Source: Saccharomycopsis phalli
Lineage: Eukaryota; Ascomycota; Saccharomycetes; Ascoideales; Saccharomycopsidaceae
Direction of reading: 5' to 3'
Length of the DNA stretch: 64,000 bases
Assembly (NCBI GenBank): GCA_020342235.1
Contig: CP073219.1
Span: 62,001-126,000 of the forward strand
This document shows, piece after piece, positions 37,154-46,507 of this stretch (position 1 is its first letter; the number at the start of each line of letters is the position of its first letter). The position numbers and the translations under genes are program-made. The notes beneath the pieces were generated by a model. The model was given only the letters and a program-made list of their open reading frames with translations. It was not told the origin of the DNA and did not search any database.

Positions 37154-38875
37154 CTATGGAAACTGATGCTTGATATAGAAAAGCAAATACGCCTGGGTGG
37201 CCAACGCTTCCTTTTGGGAGATCATCGTTACCATTGAGTCGTCAAACTTGAACCACTAAAAGTTAGCAAAAAGTAAAAGGCCGGGGACAGAGATACTTAC
37301 CTGGTCGTTGCTGTTTTTTATAATACAAATGTAGTGCCCGGTGCTCACCTGGCCAATGTGGCACACAATTGCAAAAAGCTCGTATGTTAGTTCGCCCTTG
37401 ACGGAATCGGCCGCCACGGTGTTGGTGCAGTATGGGGTGACGTCCAAGATCACGGGATACTTGATTGGGTCCTCCAACTTGATGGAGACACCTGTGGATA
37501 AGTGCTCGAAGCGTTTCAACTGGATGGACAAGATTGGGCCCAATTTCCTAATGGAGAGCTTCTTGGACGCAGATGTCTGGGACTGGCAGTGGTTGCACAG
37601 ATAGTTGCTTTCCAAGGCCTCTGGCTTGGTGAACCAGTCCAAGCAGTTTTCAAGCGAGCTGTAGGAGCCCTTTGTCTGTTTGCTCTTGATCTCAAGGAGC
37701 AAGTCGATCATCGGGTCGATGGTCTTGGTGACGTTTTCGCACTGGGAGCAGCGGATGGTGCTCTGTAGCTCGCCCGAGAAAATGGTATGGGTGATGCAGT
37801 CGCAATGGTCACTGGACCCCAAGGAGATGGACGACGAGCGGGTGTGTGTGTTGACGTTGACCTTCTCGTCGAACTGGGCGGAGATGCTGCGGCTGTTGAT
37901 CAAGTGCGACTTGTGGAACTCGCCCAAGACAAACTGCCAAAACTCGTGGGCGTCCTGCTGGGAGTATCCGGCCAAGGACCGGTTGATTTTCCAGCAGGTG
38001 GTGAGGAAGCTGGTGAGGCCGTATCCCGTGACTGCCTGGGAGGTGTAGAAGTTTGTAAAGACCTCGTCGATTCTGCAGGTGATGCAGGTGTCGTCATCGG
38101 AGTCGCGCTTGACGCAGTGGAAGTGCTTGCCGGCCAAGAAGAAGTCACGCACCAACGGGTTGTGGATGAACGTCTGGATGATTGTCAGCATGTAGCACGT
38201 GGCGCCCATATTGACGAACCCGCGCAACCCGGTCTGGGCCTTGAACGACGGCTGCCGCGAGTGCTTCTCCGCGAACTTGCGTGCCTCGGGAGTCTGTTCG
38301 GCCAATCCGGGATAGATGGGCATCCCCGGTGCGCTGTTGTAGCGGTGGGAGCTGCGCAAGGACGCGATGCGGAGCTGCTCCAAGTCAGGGTCGCTGACGT
38401 AGTCGTTGCAGCGGAAACAGTATATCTGGCCCAAGGTGGAGATGGCAAACACGTGCTTCAACGCCTGCGAGTGCTTCGCGGCATGCTTCTTGTCAAAGCA
38501 CCCGACATGCGGACACTGGAGGCAGATGAGGTTCACGGACAAGTTGTGCACACAACCCACACACCGGATCGCCGACGACCGGAGCGCCATCAACTTGCGG
38601 CTGTCTGCTACCCAGTCGCCCTTCTTCCGCGCCTTGCCCTTGGGCTTGGCCGGCACCACTCCAAGGCCCGGCTTTGGGTACGCGAGAAGCGAGATCTTAA
38701 TGGCAAGATTATAGTTGCGGAACACCGACTCCCGCGCATTCGAGTTGAGAAGCTTCTTCAAGTGCTCGCACCCCGGGAACGTGACGTTCTCCAAGCTGCT
38801 CATGCTGCCCAAGCCGCTTGGCAGTTGCAGGCCTTTAATCGGCGAAGCGGCCGGTGGCTGTTTCCGGGAGGACAT
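37154..38875 (-). CDS. UBP8: SAGA deubiquitinase Ubp8, spliced
   Basis: 558 aa from exon 1 (37301..38875) and exon 2 (37154..37255), which supplies the last 33 residues. Removes ubiquitin from histone H2B as part of the SAGA DUB module with Sgf11, Sgf73 and Sus1. N-terminal ZnF-UBP (about 105-190: CVGCVHNLSVNLICLQCPHV, CFRCNDYV), then the USP domain: Cys box GFVNMGATCYM, SLAGYSQQDAHEFWQF, zinc ribbon CSQC/CNHC and His box HIGQVSTGHYICIIKN. Exon 2 gives WFKFDDSMVTMISQKEAL then QAYLLFYI, the conserved USP end that is absent if the intron is read through. The start is ATG 38875, as the frame upstream only reaches a GTG. CTG follows the active-site Cys box where relatives have Ser. Confidence 0.95.
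37256..37300 (-). other. 45-nt intron near the UBP8 3' end
   Basis: Minus strand GTAAGT at 37300..37295, TGCTAAC branch-like site close to the TTTTAG acceptor at 37256. It interrupts the USP domain after IIKNSNDQ, phase 0. A 3'-located, very short intron is uncommon in yeast. Confidence 0.9.
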
Positions 38876-39162
38876 GGTCTCTGAAAAATAAACGGGCCTC
38901 GGCGACAATAGTATGGCTCTCACGTGGTCGATGGCTACTCAGAACAAATGGCACACTCTTCCACTTCCAAGCAACTCGTGTGATTTGCAATGTTCAATCT
39001 CGTCCTCCAAAGTTGCATCTGGCAACTCCGGTCACGTGCAGCCACATGGGCCTGCACCCCGGGCTCCATGTGTTGATACATGTGATCATACAGGTGATTT
39101 AAAGCATGTAATACTAGCATGTATTCATGACATGTAATTCATGAAAACGGGTAATTTGTCAA
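38876..39162. promoter_or_regulatory. UBP8 promoter with two CACGTG boxes
   Basis: CACGTG at 38921..38926 and 39033..39038 (GGTCACGTGC), 46 and 158 bp before the UBP8 ATG. CATGTAAT..CATGA repeats begin near 39105. Confidence 0.5.
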
Positions 39163-39405
39163 TGTAATATAGTAACTAAATACGTGTTAAGATAGTTAGA
39201 ATACATTCGCTTGACCTATTTGGGGGCGAGATTGGCTATTTAAGTGGTGACGGAGTCCGGAAAGGAGAGACCTTAGCGTACGGTACGGCTGCTCTAGTAT
39301 TGCCTCACTGGTCAAAGGGATGTGTTTAGGGTAATAATCTAATACTAATCGTGGGAGTTTGGGTCTTGTATAGAAAGAATTAAGGTAGGTACGGACTTTA
39401 TTGCA
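39163..39405 (-). mobile_element. Solo LTR, family A, diverged
   Basis: Begins TGTAATATAGTAACTAAATA on the plus strand (the LTR 3' end) and keeps CATTCGCTTGACCTATTT and GGCTATTTAAG; the outer end near CTTTATTGCA is approximate. Older than the copies at 11 and 44 kb. No internal element. Confidence 0.55.
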
Positions 39406-39550
39406 CAAAACATGTAATTCTAACATGTAATTCTAACATGTAATTCTAATACCTAATTCTAACATCTAATTCTAGCATCTAATTCATTACAACATCTAAT
39501 TCTAACATCTAATCCATTACAACATCTAATTCTAACATGTAATTCAAAGT
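39406..39550 (+). repeat. 12-bp minisatellite 3' of FPR3/4
   Basis: About eleven copies of TAATTCTAACAT with G/C and TCATTACAACAT variants, ending a few bases before the FPR stop codon. Confidence 0.9.
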
Positions 39551-39553
39551 CAT

Positions 39554-40834
39554 CTATTTAATCGAAACAAGCTTAACATCAAAGGTCAACTCAGAGTTCG
39601 ATGGAATCCCTGGAAGTGATTGAGACCCATAGGCAGCAGCAGCAGGAATAACTATTCTTCTCTCTCCACCAACAGCCATACCAACAACACCAATGTCCCA
39701 GCCTCGAATAACCTCGCCCTTACCCAACTTAAAGTTAAATGGCTTGCCCTTGACGTTCTTGTCAAACACAGACCCGTTCTTCAACTTCCCAATGTACCGG
39801 ACCCCGACTTTTTGCCCGCTCTTTGCCTTGGCACCCTCTCCAACAGTGCGGTCTTCAATGACAACCCCAGCTGTCAACTTTTGCTTGGTGAAATTCTTTG
39901 CTGGTCCTTGCTCCAACTTCTTGTCAAACTTCACCTTCTTGTCCTCCTTCTTCGACTTCTTGCTCGCTGGCTCGTCATCCTCGCTGCTTCGCTTTTTGCT
40001 ATCCTTGGCCTCTTTCTTCTCCTCCTTCTTGGCCTTTTTCTTGCTCTTCTTCTCCTCCTTTGGCGCAGCCTCTTCTGCTTCCTCCTCAAGCTCCTTGATC
40101 TTCTCAGAAAAGTCCTCGTCGTCCATCAACTCGTCCTCATCCGGGGTCAAGTCATACTCGTCAGATTCGTAGTCCTCATCAGAGTCTGAGTAAAAGTCTT
40201 CGTCTTGGTCGTCATATGGGTGCTGGACATAATTACCAGTCAAGTGGACTGGGTAAGACCCAGTGACAACAAAGTAAACCTCCTCATCTGGGCTGATGGT
40301 AAGGTCCAAAGTCTGCTGGTATTGAATCTTTGGAGATAATGTACACAAAACAAACTCCTCGACCTCCTCATCAATTTCGTCTTCGTCGTCTTCTTCTTCT
40401 TCTTCTTCTTCTTCCTCATCATCATCATCTTCTTCTTCTTCTTCTTCTTCTTCTTCTTCTTCCTCCTCCTCTTCCTTCTTTCCCTTCTTTGGGGACTTCT
40501 TTGGAGATTTCTTTGGCTTCTCCTCCTCCTCCTCCTCTTCTTCTTCCTCCTCCTCCTCCTCCTCTTCTTCTTCCTCCTCCTCCTCCTCTTCCTCGTCTAA
40601 TTCATCTTCCTCAGAATCCTCCTCCTCGGAATCCTCATAATCATCCAAGTCAAACCGTCTCTTCAATAATCTCACAGTAGAAGGCTCAGCATCATCATCG
40701 ACAGCCTCCGGATCCAATGCTGCCAAAGTAAGTCTAACAGTGACAGGAAAGTTCTCATTGATTGCCTCAGTAGGCACAAATGGCTTTAAAGAAAGATTAT
40801 AGCTGGCAATAGGCAAAAGGTTCCCTTCAGACAT
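39554..40834 (-). CDS. FPR3: Nucleolar FKBP-type prolyl isomerase Fpr3/Fpr4
   Basis: 426 aa. N-terminal nucleoplasmin-like region ([29 protein letters not shown]), long acidic tracts, a Lys-rich basic stretch (about 255-310), and the C-terminal FKBP domain: [20 protein letters not shown]-like start, [39 protein letters not shown], ending [10 protein letters not shown]. It is a histone chaperone and proline isomerase acting on chromatin and rDNA. The acidic region (residues ~75-165) has runs of up to about 20 Glu from a GAA/GAG microsatellite. Yeast has two paralogues; only one is seen here, so FPR3 versus FPR4 is not resolved. Confidence 0.93.
   Translation of the reverse strand: MSEGNLLPIASYNLSLKPFVPTEAINENFPVTVRLTLAALDPEAVDDDAEPSTVRLLKRRFDLDDYEDSEEEDSEEDELDEEEEEEEEEEEEEEEEEEEEEEEEEKPKKSPKKSPKKGKKEEEEEEEEEEEEEEEDDDDEEEEEEEEEDDEDEIDEEVEEFVLCTLSPKIQYQQTLDLTISPDEEVYFVVTGSYPVHLTGNYVQHPYDDQDEDFYSDSDEDYESDEYDLTPDEDELMDDEDFSEKIKELEEEAEEAAPKEEKKSKKKAKKEEKKEAKDSKKRSSEDDEPASKKSKKEDKKVKFDKKLEQGPAKNFTKQKLTAGVVIEDRTVGEGAKAKSGQKVGVRYIGKLKNGSVFDKNVKGKPFNFKLGKGEVIRGWDIGVVGMAVGGERRIVIPAAAAYGSQSLPGIPSNSELTFDVKLVSIK
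40370..40612 (+). repeat. TTC/TCC trinucleotide tracts encoding poly-Glu in FPR3/4
   Basis: Several TTC/TCC triplet runs, the longest around 40427..40462 and 40520..40596, separated by the Lys/Ser/Pro codons of [12 protein letters not shown]. Likely to vary in length between strains. Confidence 0.9.
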
Positions 40835-40880
40835 TGTAACAGACTCTTGAGTGATGGGGTTTGTAAAAAAAAATTAAACG

Positions 40881-40953
40881 AAAATTTTTTTTATTTTTCA
40901 GCCAGCACGAAAATTTTATTTAGATGAGATGGCAGAGATGCAGAGTGATGAGG
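40881..40953. promoter_or_regulatory. RRPE- and PAC-like elements before FPR3/4
   Basis: GAAAATTTTT at 40881..40890 and again at 40910 are RRPE-like; GATGAG (PAC core) occurs at 40924..40929 and 40948..40953. They lie 47-120 bp before the FPR ATG. RRPE plus PAC marks ribosome-biogenesis genes in yeasts, which fits a nucleolar protein. Confidence 0.55.
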
Positions 40954-41148
40954 TAACTAAACGGGATGATTTACAGGGAAAAAAAAATTAGTACCGTATA
41001 TAGAAGTAAACGGATATGGTTGCTACATTTTGATAATGCCACACTGATAATATTGAGCTACCTATAAACAATGCAATACACAACCAACGTCAACCACCGT
41101 GTGGTAACACTCCCACCCAATTGGATCCATTTAGTACAACCGCATACC

Positions 41149-42069
41149 TTATTCTCTGCGCTGGCTTTCAATATCCAACTGTGGTCTGAAATATTCGTCC
41201 CGGTACGGAGACCCGTCATCGTAGTCCGTCACACGAACGTTCTCCAACTTGTTTTCCTCAATGAGCTGTACTGGTATGTAGCAAAGCGAGGTATTGAAGT
41301 TTGGAAAGTTGCGCTTGTACCCCCAATAGGACGTTATCACTCCAATAACAGCGCCGGCTGCAACGTCCGAATATCTGTGTCTGTAGTCCTCTGTTCTGGA
41401 AATGGCAATGAGTCCGGCAAACAACGCAGGAATGAAGCAGAACCAGGTTCTCCAAGTGCCTGAACGTTTATGGTACGCCAACGTTTGACCAACCAACCAG
41501 AACGTCAAGTAGCCCAACCCTGCAAAACTGGTGCTGGAGTGGCCCGAAGGACACGATCTGAACCCGTCTCTTAGTTTGAAAATGTCCGTCTGTTGGCACA
41601 CGTCAGCTGCATTCACCAACGTATTTGTTGGAGTTCCGTCCTTGACCTGGCACCGGGAAATAAAATCTGGACGGGGTCTACCAAGCCAGTTTTTGAGGAT
41701 ACTAGTAAGGAACGAGTTTGTGGCGAGGGTCACAAGAAAGCCCATGAACGAGATCCAGGTTGTGTAGACCCGTTGTTCGTTTGTTAGAACCAAGCCCAAG
41801 ATGACGAGTACGAGAAAAGGAATCAATACTGCAAAAATAAACAACTCAGCAGTGCTGACTCTCTCATGTTCGGCAAATGGATGGCCAATAGTGAGATCAT
41901 TTATGAAGAATTGACGTTCAAAGGGCGCTGCGTTATCCAAGATTCCAAAGATGATTAGGAGGATAATAGATGCTGCCAAGTCGTTAAGCCGCCATCTGAA
42001 TATAAGACTAAAGATCTTATTCAGCTCGAGGCCAAAATGTGTTCTGTTAACTCTTGTTGAAAGTGCCAT
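41149..42069 (-). CDS. DPP1: Diacylglycerol pyrophosphate / lipid phosphate phosphatase
   Basis: 306 aa, six predicted membrane spans, PAP2 superfamily. Dephosphorylates diacylglycerol pyrophosphate and phosphatidate, in S. cerevisiae in the vacuole membrane. All three PAP2 motifs are present in order: KNWLGRPRP, CPSGHSS and SRTEDYRHRYSD. The longer open frame starts at a GTG; ATG at 42069 (MALSTRVNRTHFG) is used. LPP1 is the alternative name, but the length and motif context suit DPP1 better. Confidence 0.88.
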   Translation of the reverse strand: MALSTRVNRTHFGLELNKIFSLIFRWRLNDLAASIILLIIFGILDNAAPFERQFFINDLTIGHPFAEHERVSTAELFIFAVLIPFLVLVILGLVLTNEQRVYTTWISFMGFLVTLATNSFLTSILKNWLGRPRPDFISRCQVKDGTPTNTLVNAADVCQQTDIFKLRDGFRSCPSGHSSTSFAGLGYLTFWLVGQTLAYHKRSGTWRTWFCFIPALFAGLIAISRTEDYRHRYSDVAAGAVIGVITSYWGYKRNFPNFNTSLCYIPVQLIEENKLENVRVTDYDDGSPYRDEYFRPQLDIESQRRE

Positions 42070-42526
42070 CCAAGTATTAAACACTGCCTCACTCTCCGAT
42101 GCAATTTCATGGCTCTGCTTACATAAGCGTCGTGTGATTATGTAAGAAATTCGTGTTTCACTTCACGGTATGCAAGCTGCTGCGCCGTCCCAATTGGGCG
42201 ATTTCGGCCAAAGTGCGAGAAATTGACAAATTGGTATAATCAAAGCCAAGGGCCCTTGTTTGGGGCCCCAAAGATCCATAAAAGTGTGACGCAATCCAGC
42301 ATTGATGGATATTTTTGGCATGAGCAGTATGAGTCTGTATGGGAAGTGAGATTGTAAGGCGATTTTCATGTTGTTGGGCCATTGACTCCCCCCTAATTTC
42401 TTTTTCATGTTCCCGTTCAGGAAATAACAGTCTCTTTGCTCGTAATGCCGCATGGACCTTCGTGGACCCACATATATAAAGAGTGAAAAATTTCCGCAAA
42501 AGTTCACGCTGTAGATTACAAAGGAC
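42070..42526. promoter_or_regulatory. DPP1/ITR1 divergent promoter
   Basis: 457 bp. TTTTCATGTT occurs at about 42363 and TTTTTCATGTTC at 42402; both differ by one base from the Ino2/Ino4 consensus WYTTCAYRTG. Inositol control of ITR1 and DPP1 is known in S. cerevisiae, so these are weak candidates. TATA-like ATATATAAAG lies 56-65 bp before the ITR1 ATG. Confidence 0.4.
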
Positions 42527-44113
42527 ATGTCGCAAGAGAAAGCCAGCCACGATAACAAGCTAGAGACACAGTCTGTATCAGATGCAGGGAGTCAGGCTAA
42601 GGAGAAGGGTTTTACGACGGAGTTGCTCACGCTTCATGGCGAGCCCAACAAATTTACATTGATGTTGACGTTTGTGACGTCTATTTCGGGATTTTTGTTT
42701 GGATACGACACAGGATACATTTCGTCGGCGTTGGTGTCGATTGGCACCGACTTGGGCAAGGAACTTTCGTACGGTCAAAAAGAGTTGATCACATCCGCTA
42801 CTTCCTTGGGTGCGCTTATTGGTGCGGTTGTGGCCGGGATGATGGCCGATCTCTTTGGAAGAAAGCCGGTGCTCATGTGTTCGAATGTGCTTTTCCTTGC
42901 TGGAAGTGCCATGCAGACCGGCTCACACTCGATTGGGTTGATGATGGGTGGACGGTTTGTGATGGGTGTTGGTGTGGGGATTGGGTCGTTGACGGCGCCG
43001 TTGTTTATTTCGGAGTTGGCACCGGCCAACTTCCGGGGCCGGTTGGTTATTCTCAATGTGTTGGCCATCACTGGAGGGCAGTTGATTGCATACGGCATTG
43101 GTGCAGGACTCACCCATGTCAACAACGGCTGGCGAATTCTTGTGGGGCTCAGTATGATTCCTCCTATTCTCCAGTTGGTGTCGTTTTTCTTCTTGCCAGA
43201 TACCCCTAGATACTACTTGATCAAGAACCAGGTGGAAAAGGCCAAGAAGGTGTTGCTTGAGGTGCATCCGGGGGTCAGCGAGGAGCTCATTGACGCCAAA
43301 ATCAGCGAGTTGGTGAAGATCAACAGCGAGATCCCGGGCTCGAACCCGTTGAACAAGACCTGGAACGCAATCAAGGAGATCCACTCGGTGCCGGCAAACT
43401 TCCGGGCACTTGTGATCTCATGTGGGCTCCAGGGCATCCAGCAGTTTTCCTCGTGGAACTCGTTGATGTACTTCTCCGGGACAATCTTCCAGACCGTGGG
43501 GTTCAAGAACTCCACTGCTGTGTCGATCATTATCGCCGGCACAAACTTCATCTTCACCTGCATCGCCTTCTTCACCATTGACAAAATCGGCCGGAGAAAG
43601 ATCTTGATCTGGTCCTTGCCGGGGATGGTGATCTCTCTTGTTGTGTGTGCCGTCGCCTTCCACTTTATGAACGTCAAGTTTGAAAATAACAGCGCCGTGA
43701 TAAACAACACCGGGATCTCAGGCTGGGGAATCGTCATCATCGTGGCCATGATCTGCTTTGCCGGCTCCTACGCTATCGGCATTGGCAACGTCCCATGGCA
43801 ACAGTCAGAGCTTTTCCCACAGTCCATCCGTGGTGTGGGCTGCTCCTATGCCACTGGAGTCAATTGGGCCGGCTCGTTGGTCATTGCTGCCTCGTTCTTG
43901 ACTATGTTGCAGAACATCACGCCAACGGGCACGTTCTCGTTCTTTGCCGGGTTGATCTTTGTGTCGTGGATCTTGGTCTACTTCACCTACCCAGAGCTCA
44001 GCGGTTTGGAGTTGGAAGAGACCCAGGAGCTCTTGACGGGCGGCTTTAACGTCAAGGCGTCGGAAAAGTTGGCGGCCCAGCGCAAGAAACACGCCAACGG
44101 ATCGAGAGTGTGA
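42527..44113 (+). CDS. ITR1: Myo-inositol/H+ symporter
   Basis: 528 aa, 12-span MFS sugar-porter family, plasma membrane. Signatures: [19 protein letters not shown] in span 1, DLFGRKP after span 2, [21 protein letters not shown] after span 6, [19 protein letters not shown] in span 7, DKIGRRK, and [13 protein letters not shown] before span 11. The span-1 [11 protein letters not shown] and [13 protein letters not shown] patterns fit inositol transporters rather than hexose carriers. The Lys-rich tails hold likely ubiquitination sites. Confidence 0.9.
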   Translation: MSQEKASHDNKLETQSVSDAGSQAKEKGFTTELLTLHGEPNKFTLMLTFVTSISGFLFGYDTGYISSALVSIGTDLGKELSYGQKELITSATSLGALIGAVVAGMMADLFGRKPVLMCSNVLFLAGSAMQTGSHSIGLMMGGRFVMGVGVGIGSLTAPLFISELAPANFRGRLVILNVLAITGGQLIAYGIGAGLTHVNNGWRILVGLSMIPPILQLVSFFFLPDTPRYYLIKNQVEKAKKVLLEVHPGVSEELIDAKISELVKINSEIPGSNPLNKTWNAIKEIHSVPANFRALVISCGLQGIQQFSSWNSLMYFSGTIFQTVGFKNSTAVSIIIAGTNFIFTCIAFFTIDKIGRRKILIWSLPGMVISLVVCAVAFHFMNVKFENNSAVINNTGISGWGIVIIVAMICFAGSYAIGIGNVPWQQSELFPQSIRGVGCSYATGVNWAGSLVIAASFLTMLQNITPTGTFSFFAGLIFVSWILVYFTYPELSGLELEETQELLTGGFNVKASEKLAAQRKKHANGSRV

Positions 44114-44237
44114 TGCAGTGTATATTATCGCCAAGTTTTGTTATGTTTTATAGATTCTAATACCTTCCTGATCAAAGTCCTGTGTAGGCTGGTCTTGTGA
44201 TACAGTGTGTATCGCCAAGCTTTGTTCTGTTTTATAG

Positions 44238-44878
44238 TGTAATAATAAAGGGTTTTATTTCTTTCTAAAGCTACGCTAATCCTTTAATTTTCCCATGCTT
44301 CTTGGCTACGCACCATTTCCACTTCTTTCCGGCAATGTGCTAGTCTTGTCAAGTGCTAGTCGTATCAATAATAATAATAATAATAATTATTATTATTATC
44401 TAAGGCCATAGCTATACTAGGCCCCCAGAGGAGATTTATACTTTGCCGTCCATGACTAAAGACGGTGCTACTATATAGTCGTCGAAAGAAAAACTGCCGG
44501 TCCAGCACAGACGAGTAGAATCCTATAAGATTTCCAAGCTTCGGCTTATCTGAGAAATAGACGCAGGCTTGAGTAGCATTGGTAATTCCTTTGTATATCT
44601 GTTCTAGGACTCGAAAGGCCAATAGTGCTGGGCAGGTAATAGACTTATAAATTGTTCTCGTCTTTGGCAATTGTGCTTCTTCCTTTTATCCGTTGTGCTT
44701 TATCTTTTCCTGAAATCACCAGTTTGAAGATAAGATCTAATCCCAATAGGTCTTTGTTCTTCTGACAAGAGGTTATTTCATTCCAGTTTCAAGTATAAAT
44801 AGTTTGACTTTTCTCTGAATTGCCAAGCAAATATTTTTAGCTATTTTACCAAACTCGTATCCTAGTTACTATATTAAA
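44238..44878 (+). mobile_element. Solo LTR, family A, with a repeat-B fragment nested inside
   Basis: Starts TGTAATAATAAAGGG and ends CCTAGTTACTATATTAAA. Flanked by an exact 5-bp duplication TATAG (44233..44237 and 44879..44883). Outside the nested piece it aligns along its length with the LTR at 11039, so the LTR proper is about 315 bp. Solo fossil; the intact target duplication suggests it is the youngest copy here. Confidence 0.8.
44348..44668 (-). mobile_element. Repeat-B fragment inside the LTR (copia-type RNase H remnant)
   Basis: About 320 bp absent from the uninterrupted LTR at 11039. On the minus strand it has a ~100-codon open stretch with a Ty1/copia-like RNase H flavour (VYFSDKPKLGNLIGFYSSVL, SINLLWGPSIAMALDN) and ends in an (AAT)n(ATT)n tail. 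Clearly a broken fragment, inserted after the LTR. Exact edges are uncertain by ~10 bp. Confidence 0.55.
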
Positions 44879-45009
44879 TATAGATTCTAATACCTTCCTG
44901 ACAAAAGTCCTGTGTAATTTGGTCGTGTAATACAGTGTGTATCGCCAATCTTTGTTCTGGTCTGTGCTACAGTGTATAATATCGCCAATCTTTGTTATAT
45001 TCTATAATT

Positions 45010-46299
45010 CTAATTACCTTCCTGACCAAAATCCCGTGTAAACTGGTCTTGCTTCTCCAAGTCGTCCTTGTTGACAGTTGGTCGCGCGGTTTTGACCGCC
45101 TTGAGGAAGTCCTTCAACGCCAAATCCGGCTCCTTGAGCTCGTCCGACTGAATGTCCATCCAGTTCTTCTCGCTGGCATCCAGTGACCCAGGAGAACACG
45201 GCGTGAACCGCGTCTTGCCATCGTCGCACACCACCGGCTTGAAATGCGTCGCCGACTGGATCTTCCTTATTGGCTCCATGAGCGCATCGCGTACAATCAC
45301 AGATATATCCGACCCAGAGTACCCCTCCGTCATCTCTGCCAACACTTTGTAGTCGCTCTTGGTAAGCGTACAAGGGGTGTCGCCCACGTTTAACTCAAAC
45401 ATTCGGATTCGCGCCTGGCAGTCGGGAAGACCAATATAGATCCGCTTTTCAAATCGCCGCCGGATCGCCGCGTCTAGTTGCCAGGGGATATTGGTGGCGC
45501 CAAGAACAAGCACCCCGGCAGAGTCGTTGCCCACACCATTCATTTGCACCAACAACTCCGTCTTGATTCGTCGTGACGCCTCGGACTCACCCTCGCCTCT
45601 TGGTCCACACAATGCGTCGACCTCGTCTATAAATATAATAGACGGCTTGCTCTCTCTGGCCATCTTGAACAACTGCTTCACCAATCGTTCAGACTCACCC
45701 ATCCACTTGGACACCAAATCTGACGAAGACACAGAGAAAAACGTAGAATTTGCCTCGGTGGCCACGGCCTTTGCAAGAAACGACTTACCGGTTCCAGGCG
45801 GTCCAAACAACAAGATGCCGTTGATTGGCTTTCGCTTGCCGGTGAACAATTGTGGGAACTTCACCGGCAATATCACAGCTTCTTTCAACGACTCCTTGGC
45901 TGGCTCCAAGCCCGCAACATCCTCCCACTTCACGTTGGGGGTCTCGCTCAAGATCGATCCGGCCAAGGCATTTTTCAACTTCTTGGTCTCGCTATCTTCA
46001 TCATCATTATCATCGCCACTACCCTTGGCCTTTGTAGATCCATTGGCACTGGCCTCTGCGGTCTTCTCATCCTTGTCGAGATGCTCCTTTAGTTTTTCTG
46101 CCCTCGACAAGTACTCGGTGAACTTCTCCTTGAGGATCTCTTTCATCTTTGGGTTCTTTTCGTACTTGAGAGCCAACATAAGGTAGTCCAACCCGTTGTA
46201 ATACAACTTGTATGCATCGGCATATCGAGTGGCCGAATCGGCCTCGACAGCCTCTCTAATAAGATCGGTTCCCTTGGTTAAAAAGTCTGGATTCGACAT
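45010..46299 (-). CDS. VPS4: ESCRT-III disassembly AAA ATPase
   Basis: 429 aa. Takes ESCRT-III filaments apart at endosomes and in other membrane scission events. N-terminal MIT domain (about 1-80: [36 protein letters not shown]), a linker, and the AAA domain with Walker [16 protein letters not shown], Walker [14 protein letters not shown], the pore loop [11 protein letters not shown], and [10 protein letters not shown]. The beta domain and the C-terminal helix ending [18 protein letters not shown] are present. The last codons are the seed of the tandem array that follows downstream. Confidence 0.97.
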   Translation of the reverse strand: MSNPDFLTKGTDLIREAVEADSATRYADAYKLYYNGLDYLMLALKYEKNPKMKEILKEKFTEYLSRAEKLKEHLDKDEKTAEASANGSTKAKGSGDDNDDEDSETKKLKNALAGSILSETPNVKWEDVAGLEPAKESLKEAVILPVKFPQLFTGKRKPINGILLFGPPGTGKSFLAKAVATEANSTFFSVSSSDLVSKWMGESERLVKQLFKMARESKPSIIFIDEVDALCGPRGEGESEASRRIKTELLVQMNGVGNDSAGVLVLGATNIPWQLDAAIRRRFEKRIYIGLPDCQARIRMFELNVGDTPCTLTKSDYKVLAEMTEGYSGSDISVIVRDALMEPIRKIQSATHFKPVVCDDGKTRFTPCSPGSLDASEKNWMDIQSDELKEPDLALKDFLKAVKTARPTVNKDDLEKQDQFTRDFGQEGN

Positions 46300-46468
46300 G
46301 ATAGCTAAATGGCTGTGCCGCTCAAATCAACAAAAATACCAGTCGCCACCCGCTAAATTGGTATATTATTACATCCACAGCACTGGTATATACGGCTGAC
46401 ATGTACCACGGCATGCTATAGTCCCATACCCATGGTATACTACGTCACCACCTGGTTGGGTATGCGCA

Positions 46469-46475
46469 TGAGTCA
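46469..46475. promoter_or_regulatory. Gcn4 site before HOM2
   Basis: TGAGTCA (ATGAGTCACC), the perfect Gcn4 core, 33 bp before the HOM2 ATG. Gcn4 control of amino-acid biosynthetic genes is established; the very close spacing to the ATG is notable. Confidence 0.7.
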
Positions 46476-46507
46476 CCGAGACTTTTTATCCATTTTGCAA
46501 ACTGATC

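Larger units (their letters stand above)
44114..45009 (+). repeat. Tandem ~80-bp array derived from the VPS4 3' end
   Basis: Three further blocks resembling the last ~15 codons plus 3' flank of VPS4 (TTCTAATACCTTCCTGA..CAAAGTCCTGTGTA..CTGGTCTTG, then ACAGTGTGTATCGCCAAxCTTTGTTCTG) lie at 44114..44196, 44197..44237 continuing at 44879..44928, and 44929..44975, before the genuine gene end. The array is split by an LTR at 44238..44878. No other gene is in this gap. Confidence 0.85.

Noticed and set aside
39620-40189. Long plus-strand ORFs opposite FPR3/4
   Set aside because: Shadow of the acidic and Lys-rich codons on the other strand (poly-Leu/Ser).
42359-42412. Ino2/Ino4 elements before ITR1
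   Set aside because: Both candidates miss the consensus by one base; kept only as a weak note in the promoter entry.
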